Of a DNA stretch of 41,835 nt, positions 9,153 through 18,045 are shown piece after piece; the stretch's first letter is position 1, and every line of letters begins with the position of its first letter. Below the pieces are notes generated by a model. It was not told where the DNA came from and ran no database searches. It saw only the letters and a list, made by a program, of their open reading frames with translations. Position numbers and translations under genes: made by a program. The stretch lies in assembly GCA_002718895.1 (NCBI GenBank), contig PBGD01000003.1, positions 51,174 to 93,008 on the forward strand, in the 5' to 3' direction. Source of the stretch: Flavobacteriales bacterium. GTDB taxonomy: Bacteria; Bacteroidota; Bacteroidia; Flavobacteriales; TMED113.

Positions 9153-10928
9153 ATGAGTGATTATTTAGTTTCAGCACGTAAATATAGACCTCAGAACTTT
9201 AATGAAGTAGTTGGTCAATCTCATGTAACTATTCCACTGCAAAACACAATTAATAATAAAAAAATAGGTCATGCATATCTATTTTGTGGACCTAGGGGAG
9301 TGGGTAAAACAACATGTGCAAGAATTTTTGCTAAAGCTGTAAATAATAATTTAACAAATAATTACAATCTTTTTGAATTAGATGGTGCATCTAACAACGG
9401 AGTTGATCAAATTAGAACTTTAATTGAGCAAGTAAAAATACCGCCACAATCTGGAAAGTATAAAGTATATATTATTGATGAAGTACATATGCTCTCTCAA
9501 CAAGCATTTAATGCTTTTTTAAAAACATTAGAAGAACCGCCAAAACATAGTATTTTTATTTTGGCAACTACTGAAAAGAACAAACTCATACCAACAATTT
9601 TATCAAGGTGTCAAATATTTGATTTTAAAAAAATTACTGACACTGACATTTCAGATTACTTAGAAGAGCTTGCTAAAAATGAAAATATTGAAGCGGATAA
9701 AAAAACTTTTGATCTTATAGCTACAAAATCTAATGGTTCATTGAGAGATTCATTATCAACTTTTGATAAAATATATTCATATTATAATAACAAATGGCTA
9801 CATCAAGACATACTTCAATTATTATCATCCTTAGACATTTCCTTTTCAATAGGTGTCACAAACCACATAGTCAATAAAGACATTTCTAGCTGTTTGCTAG
9901 ACTTGAATTCCGTAATTACAATAGGCTTTGAAGCAAAAGATATAATCGATAATTTAATTTCTCATTTCAGAAACTTAATTGTCGCTTATGATCCTAAAAC
10001 TGCAGTATTAATTAATGAAAACACAGAGGATATAGAAATATTAAAAAATCAAGCTAACAGTTTCTCAAAAGACGAACTGATCACAGCTTTAGAATGTCTG
10101 CATTCTGCAGAATCAAATTGTAAAAAATCTTCAAACCCTCGGTTCTTATTAGAACTATGTTTAATGCAACTATGTAATCTTGGTCAAAAAAAAAAAAGAA
10201 TAACACCAATTGATCCATCAAGCATACTCAATACTCAATCAAATACACAAAGCGAGATAGCAAAAGAGAATATAAGCGATCCAAATTCAAACGAAGTTCA
10301 TAAACTAAAAATTGATAATCCAATTGCATTAAATAACTCCCAACAAACAAAAGAAGATAATAATATACATCAACAATTAGATCACAATTCTAATTTAGAA
10401 AATAATACTCCGTCTAAAAACAAAGAAATAATAAACAATAGTGATCTTCAAATTAATGATCCTAAGAAAAATAAAATTGATTCTAGATCTAGTTTGATTA
10501 GTATTACTCAAGAGCTTCATCAAAATAAAACTGACACAGAATCTGTTGAAACAATAGAACAAACAAAAGAATGGTCCGAAAAAGATATGATACAATGTTG
10601 GAAAGAATTTTCTGAAGAATTGAAAGGGGAAAAAAAAATTAATGTATATAATATCTTTGAAAGATATATACCAGACAAAAAGGGTAATAATATGCACCTA
10701 GAAGTAGTAAGCTTATCTGAAAAAGCAGCTATTGAAGAAGTGAAAGGAGAATTGTTAATTTTGATGAAGAAAAAATTATCAAATGATTTAATTAAATTCA
10801 TAATTTCTGTAACAGAAAAAGAAGAAAAAAATATGTTATATACAAACAAAGAAAAATATATGCATATGGTTAAAAAAAACAAATCAATTGAATTGTTAAA
10901 AGAAAAATTAGACTTAAGTATTTTATAA
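9153..10928 (+). CDS. dnaX: DNA polymerase III subunit gamma/tau
   Basis: This is the clamp-loader ATPase of the replisome. The AAA+ core has Walker [10 protein letters not shown] (46-54), Walker [10 protein letters not shown] (106-114), the conserved LKTLEEPP (123-130) and the SRC sensor (151-153). The core and collar extend to about residue 345. A polar Asn/Gln/Lys-rich linker follows (about 350-470) and then a C-terminal domain starting at [14 protein letters not shown], of the kind that binds the polymerase in tau. Two oddities stand out. The cysteine zinc module that normally follows Walker A is absent, since [17 protein letters not shown] runs straight through. A run of twelve A also sits at the core/linker junction (10186-10197). 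The start ATG is the only sensible one before the conserved ARKYRPQNF. Confidence 0.96.
   Translation: MSDYLVSARKYRPQNFNEVVGQSHVTIPLQNTINNKKIGHAYLFCGPRGVGKTTCARIFAKAVNNNLTNNYNLFELDGASNNGVDQIRTLIEQVKIPPQSGKYKVYIIDEVHMLSQQAFNAFLKTLEEPPKHSIFILATTEKNKLIPTILSRCQIFDFKKITDTDISDYLEELAKNENIEADKKTFDLIATKSNGSLRDSLSTFDKIYSYYNNKWLHQDILQLLSSLDISFSIGVTNHIVNKDISSCLLDLNSVITIGFEAKDIIDNLISHFRNLIVAYDPKTAVLINENTEDIEILKNQANSFSKDELITALECLHSAESNCKKSSNPRFLLELCLMQLCNLGQKKKRITPIDPSSILNTQSNTQSEIAKENISDPNSNEVHKLKIDNPIALNNSQQTKEDNNIHQQLDHNSNLENNTPSKNKEIINNSDLQINDPKKNKIDSRSSLISITQELHQNKTDTESVETIEQTKEWSEKDMIQCWKEFSEELKGEKKINVYNIFERYIPDKKGNNMHLEVVSLSEKAAIEEVKGELLILMKKKLSNDLIKFIISVTEKEEKNMLYTNKEKYMHMVKKNKSIELLKEKLDLSIL
10186..10197 (+). 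other. A12 homopolymer at the gamma/tau boundary of dnaX
   Basis: Twelve consecutive A bases encode part of GQKKKR (residues 344-349), where the clamp-loader core meets the disordered linker. Losing one A puts TAA in frame directly after one new codon, giving a product of 349 residues. Gaining one A gives a TGA a few codons later, for a product of 353 residues. Either slip would yield a gamma-like short form. Slippage on an A run making gamma is known for Thermus dnaX; here it is inferred. Confidence 0.5.
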
Positions 10929-10939
10929 AACCGAAAAAA

Positions 10940-12166
10940 ATGAACAAAATTATTGTCAAAAACCCTATAGTAGAATTAGATGGTGATGAAATGACCCGAA
11001 TTATTTGGGAATTCATTAAAAATAAATTAATATTTCCTTATCTAGAACTAGATATTAAATATTATGATCTTGGTATTGAAAGCAGAGATGCAACTGATGA
11101 TCAAATTACAATTGATGCAGCTGAAGCTATAAAAAAATACCAGGTAGGAATAAAATGTGCTACCATAACTCCTGATGAAGATAGGGTAAAAGAATTTGGT
11201 CTAAAGAAAATGTGGCGATCACCCAACGGAACAATTCGAAATATAGTTGGGGGAACTGTATTTAGAGAGCCTATTATATGTAAGAATGTACCTAGATTAG
11301 TACCTAACTGGACAAGTCCAATTTGCATCGGAAGACATGCTTTTGGTGACCAATATAAAGCCACTGATACTGTAATCAGAGGAAAAGGTAAGCTTACTAT
11401 GTCATTTGAATCAGAAGATGGAGAAACAACAACATGGGATGTATATAATTTTAATGGAGAAGGAGGTGTTGCAATGAGTATGTATAATACTGATGAGTCA
11501 ATATATGGATTTGCAAGATCATGCTTTAATAAAGCACTAGATAAAAAATGGCCTCTATACTTATCTACTAAAAACACTATTCTCAAAGCATATGATGGTC
11601 GATTTAAAGACATATTTGAAGAAGTGTATCAAACAGAATTTAAAACAAAGTTTGCGGATCACAACTTAACATATGAACATAGACTTATTGATGATATGGT
11701 TGCGGCTGCATTAAAATGGAATGGGGAATTTGTATGGGCATGTAAAAATTATGATGGTGATGTTCAATCGGATACAGTAGCACAAGGTTTTGGATCATTA
11801 GGACTGATGACATCTGTGCTTTTAACACCTGATGGCAATGTAATGGAAGCAGAAGCAGCTCATGGAACAGTAACACGACACTACAGAATGCACCAACAAG
11901 GCAAGCCAACATCAACTAATCCAATTGCATCTATTTTTGCTTGGACAAGAGGATTAATTTTTAGGGGAAAAAAAGACAATAACATGGAATTAATCAAATT
12001 CTGTGAAACTTTAGAAGATGTATGTATAAAAACAATTGAAAGTGGGGTGATGACAAAAGATTTAGCACTTTGTATTCATGGCAAAAGTTTAAATGAATCT
12101 CACTATGTAAACACACAAGAGTTCCTAGATGCCTTAGATACTAACTTACAAGAAAGAATGAATTAA
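10940..12166 (+). CDS. icd: NADP-dependent isocitrate dehydrogenase, eukaryote-like homodimeric type
   Basis: This enzyme oxidises isocitrate to 2-oxoglutarate in the TCA cycle with NADP. The 408-residue protein follows the pattern of eukaryotic IDH1 and its bacterial relatives rather than E. coli Icd. Examples are [13 protein letters not shown] (11-23), [11 protein letters not shown] (92-102) and [15 protein letters not shown] (129-143, with Arg132 in the substrate site). [17 protein letters not shown] and [11 protein letters not shown] are further matches. The coenzyme is inferred from the subfamily. It starts 11 bases after dnaX and is followed by the thioredoxin gene after 3 bases. It therefore seems to share a transcript with both, and it acts directly after AcnB metabolically. 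Confidence 0.96.
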   Translation: MNKIIVKNPIVELDGDEMTRIIWEFIKNKLIFPYLELDIKYYDLGIESRDATDDQITIDAAEAIKKYQVGIKCATITPDEDRVKEFGLKKMWRSPNGTIRNIVGGTVFREPIICKNVPRLVPNWTSPICIGRHAFGDQYKATDTVIRGKGKLTMSFESEDGETTTWDVYNFNGEGGVAMSMYNTDESIYGFARSCFNKALDKKWPLYLSTKNTILKAYDGRFKDIFEEVYQTEFKTKFADHNLTYEHRLIDDMVAAALKWNGEFVWACKNYDGDVQSDTVAQGFGSLGLMTSVLLTPDGNVMEAEAAHGTVTRHYRMHQQGKPTSTNPIASIFAWTRGLIFRGKKDNNMELIKFCETLEDVCIKTIESGVMTKDLALCIHGKSLNESHYVNTQEFLDALDTNLQERMN

Positions 12167-12169
12167 TTT

Positions 12170-12697
12170 ATGTATAAATTATCTGTTCTTTTTATAGCAA
12201 TATGTAGTAGTCTGTGTGCACAAGTAGATAGAGGTTATATTGTTGAAGTCGGTGATAAAGCCCCGCTGTTTACAGCAAAAACAATCGATGGTCAGATTAT
12301 AGATATTGAAAAGAGTATTGGCAAAGTGATTATGCTCAAATTTACTGCTAGCTGGTGTAGTGTTTGTATGCATGAGATGCCCGTAATTGAAGAAGAAGTG
12401 TGGCAAAAACATAAAGACAATGATAACTTTATCATGATCGCCTTAACTAAAGACACCGAAAAAAGACCTCAACGTAAAAAGGAAATCAAAACTATAATTG
12501 AAAAAACTAGAGTCACATATCCTATTGGAATTGATTACAACTCTAGAATTTTCAACATGTTTGCAGAAGAAAAAGCAGGTGTTACGAGGAGCATTATAAT
12601 TGATCAAAATGGTGACATTGCATTCTTAACAAGATTATTCGAAGTAAATGAATTTAATGAAATGAAAAAGACTATTAATAAATTATTAGCAAAATGA
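12170..12697 (+). CDS. TlpA-like periplasmic thioredoxin-fold protein
   Basis: This is probably an exported thiol:disulfide oxidoreductase or peroxiredoxin-like protein. A short signal peptide (residues 1-18, ending SLCAQ) is followed by an AhpC/TlpA-type fold starting [15 protein letters not shown]. The active site is [11 protein letters not shown], with Cys63 and Cys66. The C-terminal half has the [16 protein letters not shown] strand with the characteristic cis-proline replaced: Thr/Arg occupies the place where thioredoxins usually have TP. The gene begins 3 bases after icd and overlaps the BspA-like gene by 4 bases (ATGA), suggesting a coupled pair. Substrates are unknown. The repeat protein downstream has few cysteines, so it is not an obvious client. 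Confidence 0.8.
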   Translation: MYKLSVLFIAICSSLCAQVDRGYIVEVGDKAPLFTAKTIDGQIIDIEKSIGKVIMLKFTASWCSVCMHEMPVIEEEVWQKHKDNDNFIMIALTKDTEKRPQRKKEIKTIIEKTRVTYPIGIDYNSRIFNMFAEEKAGVTRSIIIDQNGDIAFLTRLFEVNEFNEMKKTINKLLAK

Positions 12698-14400
12698 AAA
12701 AACTATTACTCCTTCTTATTATTCCTTTTTTAAGCTATGGTCAAACACAAATTACACAAAAGAATATTCATCAAGCTGTAGATGAATGGTTAAACGATCC
12801 TGTTTTGGCAGAAGCAACATATGGAAATATAAGTGCTTGGGATGTCAGTAATGTGACTAATATGAATAGTTTGTTTGAATTAGCCAATGCTTTTAATGAG
12901 GATATTAGCAACTGGGATGTAAGTAACGTATCTGATATGGAGAGTATGTTTCTTGGTGCTTCAGAATTTGATCAAGATATTGGTGACTGGGATGTAAGTA
13001 ACGTATCTGATATGGGTAACATGTTTTATTCAGCAAGCTCCTTTAATCAAAATATTGGAAACTGGAACACACAAAATGTTGAAAGCATGAGCTATATGTT
13101 TGCCAACACTATGCTTTTTAATCAAGATATTGGAAGTTGGAACACAAGCAATGTAGAAGAATTCGATGGTATGTTTTGGAGTGCATTAGCTTTTAATCAA
13201 GATATTGGTAACTGGGATACTGGGAATGTAATATATATGCAAGATATGTTTAGTAATGCTGACTCCTTTAATCAGGATATTGGAGACTGGGATATAAGTG
13301 ACGTCCAATTTATGGCAAGTATGTTTAATGATGCTGATTCCTTTAATCAGGACATTGGAAACTGGAATACAGGTAATGTCTCTACCATGAGCTCTATGTT
13401 TCATGATGCTGGAGAATTTGACCAAAATATTGGAAATTGGGACACAGGGAATGTAATTGATATGAGTAGTATGTTTGGTAACGCTGCTTCATTCAATCAG
13501 GACATTGGAAACTGGAACGTAAGTAATGTAACTGATATGGGTGGTTTGTTTCGCATGGCTTTATTATTCAATCAGGATATTGGTAACTGGGATACAGAAA
13601 ATGTAATGTCTATGGCTTCGATGTTTTCTGAAGCCGAGTCTTTTAACCAGGATATTGGAAACTGGAACGTAAGTAATGTAACTAGTATGAGTGATATGTT
13701 TGATAATGCTTCTTCGTTCAATCAGGATATTGGAGACTGGAACGTAAGTAATGTAACTGATATGGCACATATGTTTGCTGGGGCTTCTTTTTTTAATCAG
13801 GATATTGGAGACTGGGATGTTAGTAGTGTAACTCGGATGAGTTATATGTTTTTAAATACTCCCTTTAATCAGGATATTGGAGACTGGGATGCGAGTAATG
13901 TAACTAATATGAAGGGGATGTTTCTTGGTGCTGGAGAATTTGACCAGGATATTGGAGACTGGGATGTGAGTAGTACAACTAATATGTTCGAAATGTTTCG
14001 TGGTGCAATAGAGTTTAATCAGGATATTGGAGGATGGGATGTGAGTATTGTAACTAGTATGGGTGAGATGTTTTATAATTCTGGATTATCAATAAACAAC
14101 TATGACGCAATCCTAATAGGATGGTCTGAATTAGAATTAGAAAATAATGTTTTATTTGGTGGATTTTCACAATATTGTAATGGTGCTGATGCAAGACAAT
14201 ATATTATTGATAATTTCAATTGGGTAATAAACGATGGTGGTCTATCTGATGATTGTGACAACACCTACATAAAAGAACAAACTGAATATAAAAATTTAAT
14301 TACAAAAAAAGATATCCTAGGAAGAGAAACCACTAACAAAGGCTTCCAATTAAATATCTATGATGATGGTTCTATAGAGAAAAAATATCTTGTCGAATAA
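12694..14400 (+). CDS. BspA-type (DUF285) repeat surface protein
   Basis: This is a secreted protein of 568 residues. A signal peptide (1-16, ending LSYGQ) and a short lead-in precede about 17 tandem copies of a 25-residue unit, roughly [20 protein letters not shown] plus five variable residues (residues 46-465). This is the DUF285/BspA leucine-rich-repeat type known from bacterial surface proteins that bind host or matrix molecules. After the repeats comes a cap region with two cysteines and a basic C-terminal tail, [20 protein letters not shown], ending in EKKYLVE. The DxLGRE core resembles the end of T9SS type A sorting domains but lacks the usual PNP segment. Outer-membrane or extracellular location is therefore likely. 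It overlaps the thioredoxin gene by 4 bases. Confidence 0.88.
   Translation: MKKLLLLLIIPFLSYGQTQITQKNIHQAVDEWLNDPVLAEATYGNISAWDVSNVTNMNSLFELANAFNEDISNWDVSNVSDMESMFLGASEFDQDIGDWDVSNVSDMGNMFYSASSFNQNIGNWNTQNVESMSYMFANTMLFNQDIGSWNTSNVEEFDGMFWSALAFNQDIGNWDTGNVIYMQDMFSNADSFNQDIGDWDISDVQFMASMFNDADSFNQDIGNWNTGNVSTMSSMFHDAGEFDQNIGNWDTGNVIDMSSMFGNAASFNQDIGNWNVSNVTDMGGLFRMALLFNQDIGNWDTENVMSMASMFSEAESFNQDIGNWNVSNVTSMSDMFDNASSFNQDIGDWNVSNVTDMAHMFAGASFFNQDIGDWDVSSVTRMSYMFLNTPFNQDIGDWDASNVTNMKGMFLGAGEFDQDIGDWDVSSTTNMFEMFRGAIEFNQDIGGWDVSIVTSMGEMFYNSGLSINNYDAILIGWSELELENNVLFGGFSQYCNGADARQYIIDNFNWVINDGGLSDDCDNTYIKEQTEYKNLITKKDILGRETTNKGFQLNIYDDGSIEKKYLVE
12829..14088 (+). repeat. tandem 75-bp coding repeats (DUF285 units)
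   Basis: About 17 consecutive units of 75 bases lie in frame inside the BspA-like gene. The first is partial and one (around 13793-13864) is 72 bases, missing a codon. The segment coding for FNQDIG(N/D)W is nearly identical at DNA level in the later units, while the last five residues of each unit vary. The period and codon phase make this a protein repeat and not a CRISPR array. Confidence 0.9.
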
Positions 14401-14401
14401 G

Positions 14402-14418
14402 AAAATAAGCTTTATTTT
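14402..14418. terminator. AT-only hairpin between BspA-like gene and lpxB
   Basis: AAAATAA (14402-14408) pairs with TTATTTT (14412-14418) around the loop GCT, and two more T follow on the plus strand. It lies at the convergent ends of the two genes and overlaps the lpxB stop codon. The stem has no GC pairs, so it is a weak candidate for a bidirectional terminator. Confidence 0.35.
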
Positions 14419-15503
14419 TTCAGCAAATCCCCATGAATCGTTTTTGATATATTATTAAAACAATCAGGTTTGTATAATTCGCTCATCACTTGATTGTATT
14501 TAGTAATTATATTATTTCTATTATTACTATCTAGAATTTGATTTAATTCTCTTTCAATATTATCCGCATTAAATTCACCTTGAATTAACTCTTTTACAAG
14601 CATCTCATTAGCTAGTAAATTGACTAAAGCAATATATTTAACCTTAGCAAAAGCTCGAGCAATAAAATAAGAAATCTGATTCAGCTTGTAGCATACCACT
14701 TGCGGAATTTTATAAGCTGCTATTTCTAATGTTACTGTACCAGAAGTGGTAACAGCAGCATGAACAGAGTTTAGAACTTCTTTATTAAAATTTAATTCCA
14801 CACTATATGAATCGATAAATTTTTCATAAAAAGAACGCTTAATGCTATTTGCGCCTACAACTATAAAGCGATAATTCAAAAACCTGTCCACTATTTGCAA
14901 CATAATAGGTAACATCGTCTCAATCTCCTGCTTCCTACTACCAGGTAATAATGCAATGACAGGCTTTCCTAATGCTTTTGGTGGTTCTTGATTAATATGA
15001 TCTTTGATGACATTCATTAAGGGATGTCCATAGTAAAAAGTTTGAATACCCGCATTTTGAAAATAATTTAATTCAAACGGCAATGCAACAAATAATTTGT
15101 CAACATACTTTCTAAGTGTATTATTCCTATTATCTTTCCAAGCCCAAGTTTGAGGAGCAATAAACCAATAAACCGGTATATTGAGCTTTTTAGCATATTT
15201 AGCGATACGCAAATTAAAGCCCGGATAATCAATTAAAATAATTGCATCTGGCCGCAAATCTTTAATATTTTTTTTAGCAAAAAAATAATTTTTAAAAATT
15301 GTTTTAAAGTTTTTCAAAACTTCCAAAAAGCCCATAAATGCAAGAGAATTTAAATCTCTTACTAATTTGGCACCCTTATGTTTCATGTGTTCACCTCCCC
15401 AACATGTAAATTCAGCATTTTCATCGTTTTGTTTTATATATTCAATCAAGTGAGATCCATATATATCACCTGACAATTCACCTGAAATAATATAATAATG
15501 CAT
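14412..15503 (-). CDS. lpxB: lipid-A-disaccharide synthase
   Basis: LpxB is a GT19 glycosyltransferase at the inner membrane that joins UDP-diacylglucosamine and lipid X to make the lipid A disaccharide. Diagnostic segments are ISGELSGDIYGSHLI (6-20), FMGFLEVLKNF, VYWFIAPQTWAWK, ALLPGSRKQEIETMLP and TTSGTVTLEIA. At 363 residues it is close to the usual 370-385. The start ATG at 15503 sits 1 base after the stop of the upstream small membrane protein. The gene is the last of the hydroxylase-surE-small protein-lpxB run. The surE-lpxB adjacency is common in Bacteroidota. Confidence 0.95.
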   Translation of the reverse strand: MHYYIISGELSGDIYGSHLIEYIKQNDENAEFTCWGGEHMKHKGAKLVRDLNSLAFMGFLEVLKNFKTIFKNYFFAKKNIKDLRPDAIILIDYPGFNLRIAKYAKKLNIPVYWFIAPQTWAWKDNRNNTLRKYVDKLFVALPFELNYFQNAGIQTFYYGHPLMNVIKDHINQEPPKALGKPVIALLPGSRKQEIETMLPIMLQIVDRFLNYRFIVVGANSIKRSFYEKFIDSYSVELNFNKEVLNSVHAAVTTSGTVTLEIAAYKIPQVVCYKLNQISYFIARAFAKVKYIALVNLLANEMLVKELIQGEFNADNIERELNQILDSNNRNNIITKYNQVMSELYKPDCFNNISKTIHGDLLKK

Positions 15504-15504
15504 T

Positions 15505-15777
15505 TTAAAGAATCTCTTGATTTACATATACCCAAATTAAACCATACACAAAAGTGGCAAATAAAATTCCTTTTGCTGTTCTTTCATATTTAAGAGACAT
15601 TAAATAATATCTAAAAATTGGCAGATTCATAACTAATGCAAATAATTCCATACTGGAAGAACGGAAAGCAACACCAAATATCACAGGAATAATATTCTCC
15701 TCCAAAAAATAAAAGCATATAGGAATCATAATCCCTAATGTTAAACCAAAAATTGCCGAATCTTTCTTAAATAACAT
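15505..15777 (-). CDS. small membrane protein between surE and lpxB
   Basis: This 90-residue protein has two clear hydrophobic segments (about 9-36 and 70-86) and a weaker one in the middle (about 43-60). It has a short RSSSMELFALVMN stretch and a positively charged loop (LKYERTAKG). I recognise no functional domain. It overlaps surE by 11 bases and is followed by lpxB after 1 base, so it is almost certainly translated as part of this operon. As I recall, similar small proteins occupy this position in other Bacteroidota, which suggests a link with lipid A synthesis or the inner membrane. That link is inference from position only. Confidence 0.7.
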   Translation of the reverse strand: MLFKKDSAIFGLTLGIMIPICFYFLEENIIPVIFGVAFRSSSMELFALVMNLPIFRYYLMSLKYERTAKGILFATFVYGLIWVYVNQEIL

Positions 15778-16534
15778 TTTCTAAATATTTAAATGATTGC
15801 AAATGACTAGTATGGTCTGGATATATTGAAACCGGAACAATCGAAATATAATTATTATCTAAAGCCCACGAGTCACTTTCTTTGTCGTGAGTTTGAGAAA
15901 TAAATTTGCCTGATATTCTATAAGAAGGCATATTATCTTTCTTGTTTGTTGCCACAAACTCTTCATTCCATTGCCCTCTCCCCTGTCTGCAAATTTTCGC
16001 TCCTTTTATTAAACTAAATGGAACGTCAGGTATATTGATGTTTAATGTAATGTCCTTTAATAATTTGTTGTCAATATTTTCTTTACACATATTTTTTATA
16101 AAAGAACTGTATTCATTAAAATTAATTTTAGTCTCGTAGCTTAAGTGAGAAAATGAAATTGCAGATACACCTTTAATTGTAGCTTCCATAGCACCGTGAA
16201 GAGTACCTGAGTATAACGAATTAATTGAATGATTAGAACCATGATTGATGCCTGAGACACACAAATCAGGTTTCCTAGGTAATATTTTATTCAATGCCAA
16301 CTTAACACAATCGACTGGATTGCCTGAGCAGGTAAAAATATTATCTGATGACGAAACTGTATTTACATAAATATCTTCATGTAAAGTCATAGCATGTGAT
16401 GTTCCAGATCTGTTAGAAGAGGGAGCAACTACAAACACCTCTCCTATTTCACGCATCAAAACTGCTAAAAAATTAATTCCTTGAGCATTAATCCCATCAT
16501 CATTCACAACTAAAATTAAAGGCTTATTTATCAT
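15767..16534 (-). CDS. surE: 5'/3'-nucleotidase SurE
   Basis: SurE is a metal-dependent phosphatase that acts on nucleoside monophosphates. The 255-residue protein has the metal-binding start ILVVNDDGINAQGI (7-20, Asp12/Asp13), the SNRSGTSHAMTL segment (40-51, Ser ligand) and CVSGINHGSNHSINSLYSGT (92-111, with Asn97 as ligand). A glycine-rich GTLHGAMEA follows. All expected active-site residues are present. It overlaps the downstream 90-residue gene by 11 bases and the upstream hydroxylase gene by 11 bases, giving a tight operon that ends in lpxB. Confidence 0.95.
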   Translation of the reverse strand: MINKPLILVVNDDGINAQGINFLAVLMREIGEVFVVAPSSNRSGTSHAMTLHEDIYVNTVSSSDNIFTCSGNPVDCVKLALNKILPRKPDLCVSGINHGSNHSINSLYSGTLHGAMEATIKGVSAISFSHLSYETKINFNEYSSFIKNMCKENIDNKLLKDITLNINIPDVPFSLIKGAKICRQGRGQWNEEFVATNKKDNMPSYRISGKFISQTHDKESDSWALDNNYISIVPVSIYPDHTSHLQSFKYLENVI

Positions 16535-17228
16535 GATTTATTTTTGTGTTAAAAATATGATCCCAAAAGGTAAATGTGGTTGCATAATTACCATTTAATT
16601 TTTCATGATGTAAATCATGATGTTCAGTTTCTCCCCAAAATGGGATATGTTTATTAAGAATCGACTTAAAGCCTGAGTGGACATCTAGTTCGTGTATATT
16701 CCTAATAAATTGATATAACCAAAATGCAATCATACTTACTGGGTTAAAAAAACTAATTAAAAAGATTGCAATAAATGGACCTATATATCCCATAAGCCAC
16801 TCAAAAGGATGCACATAAATATATTCTAAAGCAAACGGAGTCACTGCTTTATGATGGATGCGATGAATTTTATTTAATAAATACTGATTCTTATGCATAC
16901 AAAAATGGAATACGTAAAAATATAAATCATCAATAACTAAAATAATAAACAATTGCATGATAATAGTAACTAGATGAAATTCTAAATTGGGATTAAATAG
17001 TGGGTATAAAAAATATAATCCAAATGCAGAAACTACAATTAATAAGAGTATATTAAATAATATTAGTGGCAATCTACGGTAAAATGTAATTGGTTTAATT
17101 AGTCTTTTTTGTATTCTATATTTTTTTAAAAAACTAATATGAATAGTTGCCAGTGACAGACCAAAACCAAAAAGATTACACAAAACTATAATTAATATAG
17201 TGTAAAAAATAAATGAGGAAACATCCAT
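16524..17228 (-). CDS. fatty acid hydroxylase/sterol desaturase superfamily membrane protein
   Basis: This membrane-bound di-iron hydroxylase candidate has several hydrophobic helices and the superfamily histidine boxes. These are HFCMH, then HRIHH about a dozen residues later, and finally HHDLHH near the C-terminus (WGETEHHDLHHEKLNGNYA). The family modifies lipids such as fatty acids, sterols or carotenoids; the substrate here is unknown. I chose the ATG at 17228. The in-frame ATGs at 17255 and 17234 are possible, but the outermost would overlap the divergent FkbM gene start at 17242. The gene overlaps surE by 11 bases, so a role in envelope lipid modification beside lpxB is plausible. Confidence 0.82.
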   Translation of the reverse strand: MDVSSFIFYTILIIVLCNLFGFGLSLATIHISFLKKYRIQKRLIKPITFYRRLPLILFNILLLIVVSAFGLYFLYPLFNPNLEFHLVTIIMQLFIILVIDDLYFYVFHFCMHKNQYLLNKIHRIHHKAVTPFALEYIYVHPFEWLMGYIGPFIAIFLISFFNPVSMIAFWLYQFIRNIHELDVHSGFKSILNKHIPFWGETEHHDLHHEKLNGNYATTFTFWDHIFNTKINHDK

Positions 17229-17241
17229 ATACATTAAAAAT

Positions 17242-18042
17242 ATGAAAAAAATCAATTTAAATGATGGGCTGTCAATATACTGTTTAAAAGAAACAGAAGC
17301 AATTGTTTTAGATGATCATATTAAAGGATACTTAAAACACGGTATAAAATTGAAAAATAATGACACCGTGATTGATATAGGGGCTAATATTGGTGTTTTG
17401 GGATTGCGTTTATCTAAAGAATTTCCCAAAATTAAAATACATGCTTTTGAACCAATACCAGAAATATTCTCAGTGCTTAAAAAAAATACAATTTTAAGCA
17501 ACAATGACAATTTTTGTTCATACATGAAAGGTATATCAAATAAAAAAGATTATTTAAGTTTCACTTATTACCCAAATAGTCCTGCTCTTTCAACATCAAA
17601 ACCCGAAATTTGGAATGAAAAAAAAGTAAGTCTTTCGGATGCAGTGAGAGGAAATATTAGTAGTGCGGCTAAAAATTTTTGGTGGGCAAAATATATCCCT
17701 AAATGGCTAAGCCCATTAATTGCAAAATACTTAAAGGCTAATAGTAAAATCATTAAAAGCAAAGTCATTTGCCTAAGTGATTTTATAGATGAAAAAAATA
17801 TTAATCAAATTAATTTATTAAAAATTGATTGCGAAGGTGAAGAATTAAACGTTCTTCAAGGAATTAAAAAGAAACATTGGGACTTAATCAATAATATAGT
17901 AATGGAAATTTTTGATGTAGATGACAATTTGTTAAATGCAAAAAATATACTTTCAAAACATGGATTTAAGAAAATTATTCTAGAAAAAGAAAAGGGTTTT
18001 GAAAAAACTAAAATGGTAAACATTTTTGCTTTAAAAGAATAA
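17242..18042 (+). CDS. FkbM family methyltransferase
   Basis: This is an S-adenosylmethionine-dependent methyltransferase of 266 residues. The cofactor-binding motif is DTVIDIGANIGVLGLRLS (41-58), followed by the acidic IHAFEPIPEIFSVLKKN (66-82). The FkbM-typical LLKIDCEGEELNVLQGI lies around residue 190-206. Between these is a longer middle segment rich in Trp and Lys (about 125-175). FkbM proteins usually O-methylate sugars or secondary metabolites. A glycan or lipid substrate would fit the neighbouring envelope genes but is not shown. It is a single gene, divergent from the hydroxylase-surE-lpxB operon with about 13 bases between starts, and it ends 3 bases before the convergent FAD oxidase. 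Confidence 0.88.
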   Translation: MKKINLNDGLSIYCLKETEAIVLDDHIKGYLKHGIKLKNNDTVIDIGANIGVLGLRLSKEFPKIKIHAFEPIPEIFSVLKKNTILSNNDNFCSYMKGISNKKDYLSFTYYPNSPALSTSKPEIWNEKKVSLSDAVRGNISSAAKNFWWAKYIPKWLSPLIAKYLKANSKIIKSKVICLSDFIDEKNINQINLLKIDCEGEELNVLQGIKKKHWDLINNIVMEIFDVDDNLLNAKNILSKHGFKKIILEKEKGFEKTKMVNIFALKE

Positions 18043-18045
18043 CAC

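Noticed and set aside
10186-10197. E. coli-type ribosomal frameshift cassette in dnaX
   Set aside because: The A run could serve as a slippery site, but I see no upstream Shine-Dalgarno-like element or strong hairpin right after it. Slippage in transcription is the better hypothesis.
10395-11915. Long open frames on the strand opposite dnaX and icd
   Set aside because: They are antisense to well-conserved coding sequence, have skewed composition (Phe/Ile or His/Leu-rich) and lack recognisable domains. They are by-products of the AT-rich code.
12829-14088. Regularly spaced repeats that could suggest a CRISPR array
   Set aside because: The period is 75 bases in constant codon phase, the frame is open throughout, and the protein unit is the known DUF285/BspA repeat.
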